DNA of 64,000 nt, taken from NCBI RefSeq assembly GCF_026343955.1, contig NZ_JAPKNI010000004.1:496001-560000 (forward strand), written 5' to 3'. This DNA is from Kaistia defluvii (lineage in GTDB: Bacteria; Pseudomonadota; Alphaproteobacteria; Rhizobiales; Kaistiaceae). Positions 18,660-25,623 of this stretch are shown piece by piece. The notes below the pieces were generated by a model. The model was not told the origin of the DNA and did no database searches. It saw nothing but the letters and a program-made list of their open reading frames with translations. The first letter of the stretch is position 1, and each line of letters starts with the position of its first letter. The position numbers were made by a program, and so were the translations under genes.

Positions 18660-18870
18660 GGAGAATCTCGACAGTTAGCGTCCGAATCGCGGACGAACAG
18701 TGTAACCCGAGGCGCATGGCGGAACGGAGACATTGAGCCGGCGCATGACGGATCGAGAAAAGCACGCGCCGGGCCGCGTTGCTGAAACTTGGAGCGTTGT
18801 ATTTCACGGTTCCACAACGATATCCGTCTATAAGAACAGCCTGCAGTCGAACGATCGAATGAGGATCCCT

Positions 18871-19188
18871 ATGAGCCTGTCCAAATCCGCCCTCGGCCTC
18901 GCGCTGGCACTCCTGGCCGCACCGATGCTGCTTTCGGCATCGCCCGCCTCGGCCACCAGTGCCAACGACTTCTCCACGAGCGGCATCGATTCCGGGCCGA
19001 TCCCGGACTGGAAGGTGTTCGGCTTCGATCTCTCCAGCGTGCCGAACGACACCGCGTCGCTCGCCGCCTTCAAGGCTTCGCTGTCGCCGCAGATGCAACT
19101 GGCGATCTCCAACCGCTGCCGCTACAACATCGCGATCAACCCGTTCCAGTATTCGCCCAAGGTCCGCGATTTCTGCTGGGCGCGCTGA
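18871..19188 (+). CDS. Small secreted protein of unknown function
   Basis: A 105-residue protein with a clear signal peptide (MSLSKSALGLALALLAAPMLL, cleavage after ASA near residue 29). The mature part is short and contains two cysteines (NRCRYNIA and RDFCWAR) that could form a disulfide. GAGGA lies 5 bases before ATG 18871, which decides the start over an upstream ATG at 18859. No family is recognised. It is divergent from the DUF1045 gene and precedes recO convergently. Confidence 0.72.
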   Translation: MSLSKSALGLALALLAAPMLLSASPASATSANDFSTSGIDSGPIPDWKVFGFDLSSVPNDTASLAAFKASLSPQMQLAISNRCRYNIAINPFQYSPKVRDFCWAR

Positions 19189-19240
19189 CCGCCTCTTTTT
19201 CGCGATCTGACGGACGTGGGTGGCGCGAGCGCCGCCCGCG

Positions 19241-19990
19241 TCAGCCGTGCTGAACCACCAGGCGATCGATCTGGGTGAGGAATTCCGTTCGCGCCACCGG
19301 CTCGCGCAGGCCGCGCGGGCCATAGACATGGCGCGCCAGGAAATGGCCGGTCAGCCGGAAGGCGTCGCGCAGTTCCTGCGGACCACCATTGCTCGGGCCG
19401 CCGGTCATGAAGGGCGCGAGCCGCAACAGCCGGTCCTCATAGCCGATCGCCCCGGTGCGGCTGACGGCTCGGCCGGTCTTCGGCGAGACATAATGCAGTT
19501 CGTCGCGCCCGCCCGTCGCGGCGCAGACCGACAGGTCGAGGCCGTAGCCAAGCTCTTCGAGCAGCGCCAGCTCGAACCGGGCGATGAACGCCCCGAAATC
19601 CAGCAATTCCGGACGATCCGCTGCCGCGAAGGCATCGAGCGCCGCCTCGACCGCGCCATGCAGCGCGGGATGCGGCTCGCGCTCGGCCAGCAGGCGGAGA
19701 TGGCCGGTCAAGGTCTGCAGGGCGAAGATCGTGCCGGGATCGGTCATCAGCCGCCCTGCCCGGCTCACCAGCGGCTCGACCGTAAAGATGCCCAGATGGT
19801 CGTCAAGCCGCGCCCGCCAGACGACCTGCACGGTGTTGCCGGGCTGGAGCACGGGGGAAAGACGACGCGACCGGCCGCCGCGCACGAGACCCAGATGCCT
19901 TCCGCGCGCAGCCGTCATCAGTTCGAGAACGACGCTCGCCTCGCCCTGTTGCCGGACGCCGAGTACCAGGCCCTGATCGGTCCATTCCAT
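19241..19990 (-). CDS. recO: DNA repair protein RecO
   Basis: RecF-pathway mediator that helps load RecA on SSB-coated single-stranded DNA. The N-terminal OB fold starts MEWTDQGLVLGVRQQGEASVVLELMT and continues LGLVRGGRS. The downstream helical domain has FEALLEELGYGLDL-type sequence (ALLEELGYGLDLSVCAATG), then LRLAPFMTGG. At 249 residues it is typical. Zinc-binding cysteines of some RecO proteins are not evident; only one (SVCAATG) is seen. It commonly sits near era/rnc in Rhizobiales, but not here. Confidence 0.93.
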   Translation of the reverse strand: MEWTDQGLVLGVRQQGEASVVLELMTAARGRHLGLVRGGRSRRLSPVLQPGNTVQVVWRARLDDHLGIFTVEPLVSRAGRLMTDPGTIFALQTLTGHLRLLAEREPHPALHGAVEAALDAFAAADRPELLDFGAFIARFELALLEELGYGLDLSVCAATGGRDELHYVSPKTGRAVSRTGAIGYEDRLLRLAPFMTGGPSNGGPQELRDAFRLTGHFLARHVYGPRGLREPVARTEFLTQIDRLVVQHG

Positions 19991-19992
19991 GC

Positions 19993-20100
19993 GCGCATTC
20001 TAGAGCCTTTCACCGTTTCCCTGAAACGGCGCAACGCTCTATCTCACTGCGGGGTCGCGTTTTCTCCACGCGAACCGGTACCCACTTCGCTCGAAAACGC
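19993..20100. repeat. Rhizobiales-type dispersed palindromic repeat, copy 1
   Basis: GCGTTTTC at 20057-20064 and GAAAACGC at 20093-20100 bracket a GCGAACCGGTACCCACTTCGC core. The upstream half (19993-20037) has its own dyad, AGAGC ... GCTCT with CGTTTCCCTGAAACG inside. A related copy lies at 24085-24129. Such sequences are common intergenic repeats in Rhizobiales as I remember them. Confidence 0.7.
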
Positions 20101-20175
20101 TTTCGGGAGTGCCGGCGGCCAAAGCCACGTCCCGCGACGCGATCGTCAATCCGGCAGCGCCGGAATCCAGACAAC

Positions 20176-20205
20176 AAAAAAGCCCGGCTGATTGCTCAGC
20201 CGGGC
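20176..20205 (-). terminator. Intrinsic terminator of the porin gene
   Basis: Read on the minus strand: GCCCGGCTG stem (20197-20205 with 20182-20190), 6-base loop, followed by TTTTTT (20181-20176). It lies 25 bp past the porin stop. Confidence 0.92.
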
Positions 20206-20230
20206 CTTCGATAACTGACCTTAGGTCAGA

Positions 20231-21523
20231 TTACCAGGAGCGCTTCAGGAAGAGGTTGAAGGTCCATGCGTCGCCGTCGACCACGTCAATGCCGTTGGTC
20301 TGATCGTCAACCTTGACGTTCGTGTAGAACACGTCGCCAACCAGGTCGAGACCCTTGACCGGGGTGTAGGCGGTGGTGAAGCCAACGCGCCATGCATCGA
20401 CGTTCGCATCGTACTGACCGACGCTACCAATGCCGAGACCGGTACGGGTGTAGTCGGTGCCGTCAAAGTTGGCGTAACCGCCCGAGAGCGACGACCAGAG
20501 CTGCGGGGTCCAAACGTGCTTGTACGAAGCCAGGGCCGACCAGCTGGTGCCCGGCAGGACAGCAACCGCGTTGTTCAGGTACGGGCCGACGAAGCCAGCA
20601 ACCGACGTACCGCCGGAGATGCCGGTGTAGGAGTTGGCGTTGTCGCCATAGGCAGCCGAGATGAAGAAGCGATCGCCAGCCGAGAAGCTGTCGAGAGCGA
20701 TCTCGAGACCGCCGCCGATTGCCCAGCCCGAGTCACCCTCGAACGTGTCGTTGTTATAGTTGTACGACACCGACTGGTTCGTGTAGGCAGCAGCGACCTT
20801 GGCGCTGAAGATACCCGAAGCGTAGGTGATCGCGCCGACGACGTCCGGAACGTTGTCCTGATTGACTTCCGAGTAGGGGATCGGATTGCCAGCGTCATAG
20901 AGGAAGCCGTTGGCGAGCGTGCCACGATCACGGCCGTCTTCAACCGACAGAGCCAGACCGAAGCCGTTGACGGCATAGGTCAGCTGGATGTGGTCGACGG
21001 TCGAGTCCGAACCGAACATGCCGGTGTCGTTGTAGCCGCGGCCGAAGTCGAACAGCGAGGTGAAGTAACCAGCCTTGAGCGGTCCGAGCTCGAGGTAGGC
21101 GCTGTCGACGTAAGCGGAGTTCGTCGAAGCGTTGATGTAGTCGGACAGCGTCTCGTCCGAGCCCGACGAGTTGCCGGTCTTGGCGCGCATGTCGATGAAG
21201 CCGGTCAGGTTACCGTATTCGGTGACCGACGAAGCCGTCGCCTGGATCGAAACTTCCGTGTAGAAGTTGCCCCAGTTGCTGTCCGGATAGGCGCCGTTGA
21301 AGGTGCCCAGATCGGAATTGTTGCCGAACGAGGTACCGAACTTGACGTAGCCGCCGATCTTGATGCACGTGTCCGTGCCCGGCGAGTAGAAGAAGCCGGC
21401 GCCGAAAGCGTCGCAGACCTTCACGTAGTCAACCGGCTCGGCGACCGTGAGATCCGCCGCCTGAGCGCCACCAGCCATCAGCATGGCTGCTGCAGAGCCG
21501 AGGAGAAGGGTCTTAAAGTTCAT
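20231..21523 (-). CDS. Alphaproteobacterial porin (Omp2b/porin_2 family)
   Basis: Outer-membrane trimeric diffusion channel. The signal peptide MNFKTLLLGSAAAMLMAGGAQA is cleaved before ADLTVAEPVDYVKVCDAFGAGFFYSPGTD, which is the typical start of the porin_2 family with its conserved Cys-Cys pair (VKVCDAFG, TDTCIKIGGYVKFG). Many alternating beta strands rich in Tyr, Asn and Gly follow. The C-terminus ends in NLFLKRSW, an aromatic last residue as needed for BAM recognition. At 430 residues it fits a 16-stranded barrel. GGAGG lies 8 bases before ATG. Codon use here looks more uniform than the neighbours, as expected for a highly expressed gene. Confidence 0.95.
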   Translation of the reverse strand: MNFKTLLLGSAAAMLMAGGAQAADLTVAEPVDYVKVCDAFGAGFFYSPGTDTCIKIGGYVKFGTSFGNNSDLGTFNGAYPDSNWGNFYTEVSIQATASSVTEYGNLTGFIDMRAKTGNSSGSDETLSDYINASTNSAYVDSAYLELGPLKAGYFTSLFDFGRGYNDTGMFGSDSTVDHIQLTYAVNGFGLALSVEDGRDRGTLANGFLYDAGNPIPYSEVNQDNVPDVVGAITYASGIFSAKVAAAYTNQSVSYNYNNDTFEGDSGWAIGGGLEIALDSFSAGDRFFISAAYGDNANSYTGISGGTSVAGFVGPYLNNAVAVLPGTSWSALASYKHVWTPQLWSSLSGGYANFDGTDYTRTGLGIGSVGQYDANVDAWRVGFTTAYTPVKGLDLVGDVFYTNVKVDDQTNGIDVVDGDAWTFNLFLKRSW

Positions 21524-21962
21524 ATCCTGACCTCCAAAAAGGTAAAACCAGGAGACTATGTCATTCTTCTCGTCGCCTCAGAGTAGACCCCGCAGGATCA
21601 CCCCTTCTCTTCAGCTCGTACGAAGTCAGTCCTAATCCCCGTTCAGCTGCATCCGCTTTTTATTGACCCCCACCCCAGGGTGGCCGGCAGATGCAACCGG
21701 AATCTCATCTCGTGATTCCGTAAAACTGATCATAGCGAAAGCGCGTTCACGCGCTATGACAGAAATGCAACACCAAGCCCCTTCCGTACTGCGTCCGCCG
21801 TTAACCTCCGGCTAAGAACGATTAACGGCCGTTAACCTTATAACTACCGGGCATTTCTTGAAAAATCCCGGTTTCGCCCGCGCCGCAGGCTAACGCTTGA
21901 TCCCGCCCCGCGCGGCGCTAATGTCCCTCCCCTCATTCCAACCACAGGGAAGACCGTCCGCC
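21524..21962. other. Intergenic regulatory region between porin and mrp
   Basis: This 439-bp stretch is visibly richer in A/T than its surroundings and codes for nothing convincing. It holds an 8-bp inverted repeat TCATAGCG/CGCTATGA with a 14-base spacer (21730-21759), a perfect 14-bp palindrome TTAACGGCCGTTAA (21822-21835), and a CtrA-like TTAA-N7-CTAA (21801-21815). It probably carries a long porin 5' leader and regulator sites plus the mrp promoter. Confidence 0.5.
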
Positions 21963-23129
21963 ATGACCGCTCTCGACCAACATGCGATTCTCGAGCGGCT
22001 GCGCTCCGTCGAAGGCCCGGATGGCAAGGGCGACATCGTCAGCCTCGGCCTGGTCTCCGATATCCTGATCAACGGGGGCAAGGTGATGTTCTCGATCACC
22101 GTCGACGCGGCGCGCGCCAACGAGCTGGAGCCGCTGCGCGAAAAGGCGGCCGCCGCCGTGCGGGCGATGGACGGCGTCGAGAGCACGCTGGTGATCCTGA
22201 CGGCCGAGCGCCGGGGCAACACCCTCGAGACCCGCAGCCCGCCGCCGCGCCCCGCGCCCACGGCCTCGTCGCCGGCCGCGCATCCGCCGCGCCCGGCCGC
22301 CGCCCGGCCGTCGGCCTCGGGCAAGCCCGGCATTCCGGGCGTCACCGCGATCATCGCCGTCGCCTCGGGCAAGGGCGGCGTCGGCAAGTCGACCACCGCC
22401 GTCAACATCGCGCTCGGGCTTGCCGCCAACGGGCTGAAAGTCGGCCTGCTCGACGCCGATATCTATGGACCGTCGGTGCCGCGCCTGCTCGGGCTTTCCG
22501 GCCGGCCGGAGACGATCGACGGGCGCACGCTGAAGCCGATGGAGGCGTTCGGCATCAAGGCGATGTCGATGGGCTTCCTTGTCGAGGAAGAGACGCCGAT
22601 GATCTGGCGCGGGCCGATGGTGATGTCGGCGATCACGCAGATGCTGCGCGAGGTCGCCTGGGCACCGCTCGACATTCTCGTGGTCGACATGCCGCCCGGC
22701 ACGGGCGACGCGCAATTGACCATGGCGCAGCAGGTGCCGCTCGCCGGCGCGGTCATCGTCTCGACGCCGCAGGATCTTGCTTTGATCGATGCGCGCAAGG
22801 GTCTCGCCATGTTCCGCAAGGTGGACGTGCCGCTGCTCGGCATCGTCGAGAACATGAGCTATTTCATCGCGCCCGATACCGGCGCCCGCTACGACATCTT
22901 CGGCCATGGCGGCGCCAAGCGCGAGGCGGAGCGGCTCGACGTGCCGTTCCTGGGGGAAGTGCCGCTGGAAATGGTCATCCGCGAGACCTCGGACAGCGGC
23001 AAGCCGATCACGGCGAGCCAGCCCGACAGCCCGCATGCCCGCGTCTACAAGGAGATTGCCGCCAAGATCTGGGCAGCGGTATCCGGCGGCGCCGGCGCAA
23101 GGCAGGCCCCAAACATCGTGATCGAGTGA
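21963..23129 (+). CDS. mrp: Mrp/NBP35-type iron-sulfur cluster carrier protein
   Basis: P-loop ATPase thought to assemble and transfer Fe-S clusters. The N-terminal ~90 residues are a MIP18/DUF59 domain (GDIVSLGLVSDILINGGKVMFSI). An Ala/Pro-rich linker follows, then the deviant Walker A GKGGVGKST at 136-144, LLDADIYGPSVPRLLG, and VVDMPPGTGDAQLT. The position normally holding the bridging CxxC reads NMSYFIAPDTGARYDIFG, with Ala303 and Thr306 in place of the cysteines. ATG 21963 has AGGGAAGA upstream; the frame is open further upstream but lacks domain support. A strong hairpin follows the gene. Confidence 0.9.
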   Translation: MTALDQHAILERLRSVEGPDGKGDIVSLGLVSDILINGGKVMFSITVDAARANELEPLREKAAAAVRAMDGVESTLVILTAERRGNTLETRSPPPRPAPTASSPAAHPPRPAAARPSASGKPGIPGVTAIIAVASGKGGVGKSTTAVNIALGLAANGLKVGLLDADIYGPSVPRLLGLSGRPETIDGRTLKPMEAFGIKAMSMGFLVEEETPMIWRGPMVMSAITQMLREVAWAPLDILVVDMPPGTGDAQLTMAQQVPLAGAVIVSTPQDLALIDARKGLAMFRKVDVPLLGIVENMSYFIAPDTGARYDIFGHGGAKREAERLDVPFLGEVPLEMVIRETSDSGKPITASQPDSPHARVYKEIAAKIWAAVSGGAGARQAPNIVIE

Positions 23130-23140
23130 ACACGCCGATG

Positions 23141-23175
23141 ACCCTTCACCTCTCCCGGCGGGAGAGGTGAAGGGT
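23141..23175. terminator. Palindromic hairpin after mrp
   Basis: A perfect 16-bp stem, 23141-23156 with 23160-23175, and a 3-base loop. It shares the ACCTCTCCC/GGGAGAGGT core with the repeats at 11388, 11487 and 25577, so it is both a member of that family and a plausible transcript end. Confidence 0.65.
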
Positions 23176-23360
23176 GGCGGATCGTCTCGCCGTGCTCTCC
23201 AGCAAAAACGCCGCCTGGACCGCTCCGGGCGGCTTCTGATTCGGATTTACGCCGACGGTGAAGCGCTTGCGGATGGGCTTGCGGCTCTCGGCTTCGTCGA
23301 GGATCGCCACCGCCGTATCGGTCCAGGGCTCCAGGCGCGAGGCGGAAGGCGAGCGCTGAT
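23146..23360 (-). other. Possible remnant or overlapping open frame downstream of the Nudix gene
   Basis: On the minus strand one frame stays open from inside the Nudix gene down to a TGA at 23148-23146 and reads like protein (EPWTDTAVAILDEAESRKP, then KRFTVGVNPNQKPPGAVQ). It has no convincing start codon or ribosome binding site, and I recognise no family. It could be a decayed gene fragment or chance. Confidence 0.25.
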
Positions 23361-23951
23361 TCAGGGCTTGAGCAGGCGCTTCAGCGCGGCGTGCTGGATC
23401 AGCAGGATCGTCTTGGCGTCACAGATGCGGCCGTCATCGATCATCGCCAGCGCCTCGGCGAAGGGAAGCTCCAGCACCTCGATGTCCTCGCCCTCATTCT
23501 CGTGGCCGCCGCCATCGCCGGTGCGGTCGCGCGGCGAGTAGCGGGCGACGAAGAGGTGCAACTGCTCGACGACGCTGCCGGGCGACATGAACGGAATCAT
23601 CACGCGCACCGGTGCCTCGAGCGTGACGCCAAGCTCCTCCTCGGCCTCCTTCTTGATGCAGGTGAAGGGATCGTCGGCGTCGAGCAGGCCGGCGCAGACC
23701 TCGACCAGCGGCTCGTGATGGCCGCGCACCCAGGCCGGATAGCGGAACTGGCGGATCAGCAGCACGGTGCCGCGATCGGGATCATAGGGCAGCACGGCGG
23801 CGCCATCGCCGCGATCATAGGTCTCGCGCGTCTGGGTCTGCCAGCTTCCGTCCGAGCGGCGATAGTCGAAGATGTTCTTGTAGAGCCTGCCCCAGCTATC
23901 CGAGAGCAGGATGCGCTCGCGCTCGCGAACCCGGTCATTCCAATCCGTCAT
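23361..23951 (-). CDS. Nudix hydrolase, NudK/GDP-mannose pyrophosphatase-like
   Basis: Predicted hydrolysis of a nucleoside diphosphate linked to another group, with GDP-mannose or ADP-ribose the usual substrates of this subgroup. The Nudix box is AGLLDADDPFTCIKKEAEEELG; the catalytic glutamates are kept (KEAEEELG), while the first conserved Glu of GX5E is Asp. Other NudK-type features are TQTRETYDRGDGAAVLPYD and LLIRQFRYP. At 196 residues it fits. AAGGAAA lies 6 bases before ATG. Confidence 0.85.
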   Translation of the reverse strand: MTDWNDRVRERERILLSDSWGRLYKNIFDYRRSDGSWQTQTRETYDRGDGAAVLPYDPDRGTVLLIRQFRYPAWVRGHHEPLVEVCAGLLDADDPFTCIKKEAEEELGVTLEAPVRVMIPFMSPGSVVEQLHLFVARYSPRDRTGDGGGHENEGEDIEVLELPFAEALAMIDDGRICDAKTILLIQHAALKRLLKP

Positions 23952-24084
23952 GCGATTTCCTTGCCGTCCGTCCCAGCCAAACGAAGCCGTTGCGCCATGG
24001 CGCCTGGCTTCCGCGTCGACCCTAGTTCAGCACGAAACGCCTTATCAAAGCTGAAATCGCCGGCGCCCGCGCCTCTGCTTGATC

Positions 24085-24129
24085 GCGTTGTCTTCGCGCG
24101 AAGCCGGTGCCCGGTTCGCTCGAAAACGC
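24085..24129. repeat. Rhizobiales-type dispersed palindromic repeat, copy 2
   Basis: GCGTTGTC (24085-24092) ... GAAAACGC (24122-24129), with a GCGAAGCCGGTGCCCGGTTCGC core, closely matches the copy at 20057-20100. It ends on the first base of the LysR stop codon. Confidence 0.68.
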
Positions 24130-25010
24130 TAGGGCGAGATCGCCATCTGGTCCAACAGCCAGGTGCGGAACAGGCGGACCTTGCGGATGCGTGCCTTCGC
24201 CTCCGTCGTCACGAACCAATAGGCGAGATCGGTCATCGCCTCCTGCGAGAAAGGCCGGATCAGCCGGCCGGCGGCCAGCGCGTCGGCGACCACCATCTGC
24301 CAGGCCAGCATCACCCCCTGCCCCGCCAGGGCCGCCTCCAGCGCCAGCACCGGATCGGTATAGGACGGCCCCGTCAACTTGACCGGCGCCGATCCCGTAG
24401 CCAGGAACCAGGCATCCCAATCCACCAGCGCACCCTCGTCGGCGATCACGGGGACGTCGGCCAGGTCGGCGGGCCGGCGCAGCCTGTCGCGCCATTGCGG
24501 CGCGCAGACCGGGAAGAAGGGCTGCGCCGTCAGCGGTTCGGCCACCACGCCCGGCCAGGCGCCCCGCCCGAGCCGTATCGCGCAATCGACGTCGCTGCGC
24601 GCGAGATCGATGACATCGGTCGTCGCCACGAAGCGGATCTCGATCTCGGGGTGGGCGCGGGTGAAATGGCCCAGCCGCTGCACCAGCCAGCGCGCCGCGA
24701 AGGTCGGGGCCGTGGTGATCGTCAGCATACCGCGCTGGTCGCCATCGATGATCGCGAGCGCCTCGGCAAGCGAGCGGAAACCTGCCTGCAGCGGCGGCAG
24801 GGCGGCTTCCAGCGCCGGCGTCGCGACCAGACCTCGCGGCGTGCGCTCGAAAAGATGAACGCCGAGTCGCGCCTCGGCGCGCTTAATATGCTGGCTGACA
24901 GCGCCGGGCGTGACGCCCAGTTCCGCCGCGGCGGTGGCAAGGGTTCCCGAACGGGCGACGATTTCTATAGCCCTGAGCGCGTTGAGCGGGACTTTGAAAG
25001 CTTCGGTCAT
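24129..25010 (-). CDS. LysR family transcriptional regulator (GcvA-like)
   Basis: A 293-residue LysR regulator. The N-terminal winged helix is LNALRAIEIVARSGTLATAAAELGVTPGAVSQHIKRAEARLGVHLFERTPRGL (residues ~10-62). The effector-binding domain follows (MLTITTAPTFAARWLVQRLGHF, then VDCAIRLGRG), the layout of the GcvA group. It is divergent from two tiny genes at 25100-25497 with 89 bp between the starts, the classic LysR regulator-target arrangement. Effector unknown. A repeat element abuts its stop codon. Confidence 0.92.
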   Translation of the reverse strand: MTEAFKVPLNALRAIEIVARSGTLATAAAELGVTPGAVSQHIKRAEARLGVHLFERTPRGLVATPALEAALPPLQAGFRSLAEALAIIDGDQRGMLTITTAPTFAARWLVQRLGHFTRAHPEIEIRFVATTDVIDLARSDVDCAIRLGRGAWPGVVAEPLTAQPFFPVCAPQWRDRLRRPADLADVPVIADEGALVDWDAWFLATGSAPVKLTGPSYTDPVLALEAALAGQGVMLAWQMVVADALAAGRLIRPFSQEAMTDLAYWFVTTEAKARIRKVRLFRTWLLDQMAISP

Positions 25011-25099
25011 ATAGTTTTTCTAAAGTGTGACCGAGATCATGTCGATGGTGCCGCGAAGGATTTAGGACCATCTTGCCTCAGCGTCAGCCGAGGAGATCG

Positions 25100-25285
25100 A
25101 TGATGACGATCCATGGACTCTTTCGCACCCTTATCGAATGGGCGGTCGCGCCGGAGCCCGTCGCCCACAATGCGAACGCAGTTTGGGATTTGACTGTCCG
25201 CGAGTTGGCCGATCTGCCGATCGGTCCGGAGGCGGTCGAGGCCCCGCAGGCGTTTCAACCGCAACCAGACAGTCGCTGTGCGTAA
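25100..25285 (+). CDS. Small protein, possible DUF1127-like
   Basis: A 61-codon ORF beginning MMTIHGLFRTLIEWAV. AGGAG at 25091-25095 precedes two adjacent ATGs (25100 and 25103); the second has better spacing. The central part WDLTVRELADLPIGPEAVE loosely resembles the 'LSDREL-DIGL' core of DUF1127 proteins, but the Arg-rich start of that family is absent. In Brucella and Agrobacterium the GcvA-like LysR regulator VtlR/LsrB controls small DUF1127 genes, which makes the divergent arrangement here suggestive. The family call is inference. Confidence 0.55.
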   Translation: MMTIHGLFRTLIEWAVAPEPVAHNANAVWDLTVRELADLPIGPEAVEAPQAFQPQPDSRCA

Positions 25286-25311
25286 TGCAGCGGCTGGGAG
25301 AGGAGTAGAGA

Positions 25312-25497
25312 ATGCCCAGACAGCAAGCGACCCTCGCGACCCAGACCGGCCCGCGCGAGGAAAATCTGCAGAGCCACTACAAGGCTCTGAACCCGTGCCT
25401 GGCGGCCGCCGTGCTGCATGCGCGGCCTTCCGAGAAGAAGCTGCCGCAGACGACGATGGCGCTTTCGGGAGAGGATCGCGACCAGCAACTGGAATAG
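25312..25497 (+). CDS. Small hypothetical protein
   Basis: 61 residues, hydrophilic, beginning MPRQQATLATQTGPREENL and ending GEDRDQQLE. GAGAGGAG at 25298-25305 lies 6 bases before ATG. The gap to the preceding small ORF is 26 bp, so both are probably one transcript divergent from the LysR gene. No family recognised. Confidence 0.5.
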   Translation: MPRQQATLATQTGPREENLQSHYKALNPCLAAAVLHARPSEKKLPQTTMALSGEDRDQQLE

Positions 25498-25576
25498 CCG
25501 CGCTGCCTGACCGGCAAACGGCCCTCCCCTCCCGTGGGAGACGAGGGCGCGCCCGATGACGTGGTCACCATTTTTA

Positions 25577-25597
25577 ACCTCTCCCTGAGGGAGAGGT
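25577..25597. repeat. Palindromic repeat, identical to 11388-11408
   Basis: ACCTCTCCCTGAGGGAGAGGT: a 10-bp stem around a single central base, placed between the small ORFs and the converging fusion gene. Continues GAAGAGCGGG, much like the 11487 copy (GAAGAACGGG). Confidence 0.75.
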
Positions 25598-25623
25598 GAA
25601 GAGCGGGTCATCACCAGTCTGTG

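Noticed and set aside
21847-21875. ACCGGG...CCCGGT hairpin in the porin/mrp gap as a terminator
   Set aside because: The inner part does not pair well, there is no proper T-run, and no gene ends there.
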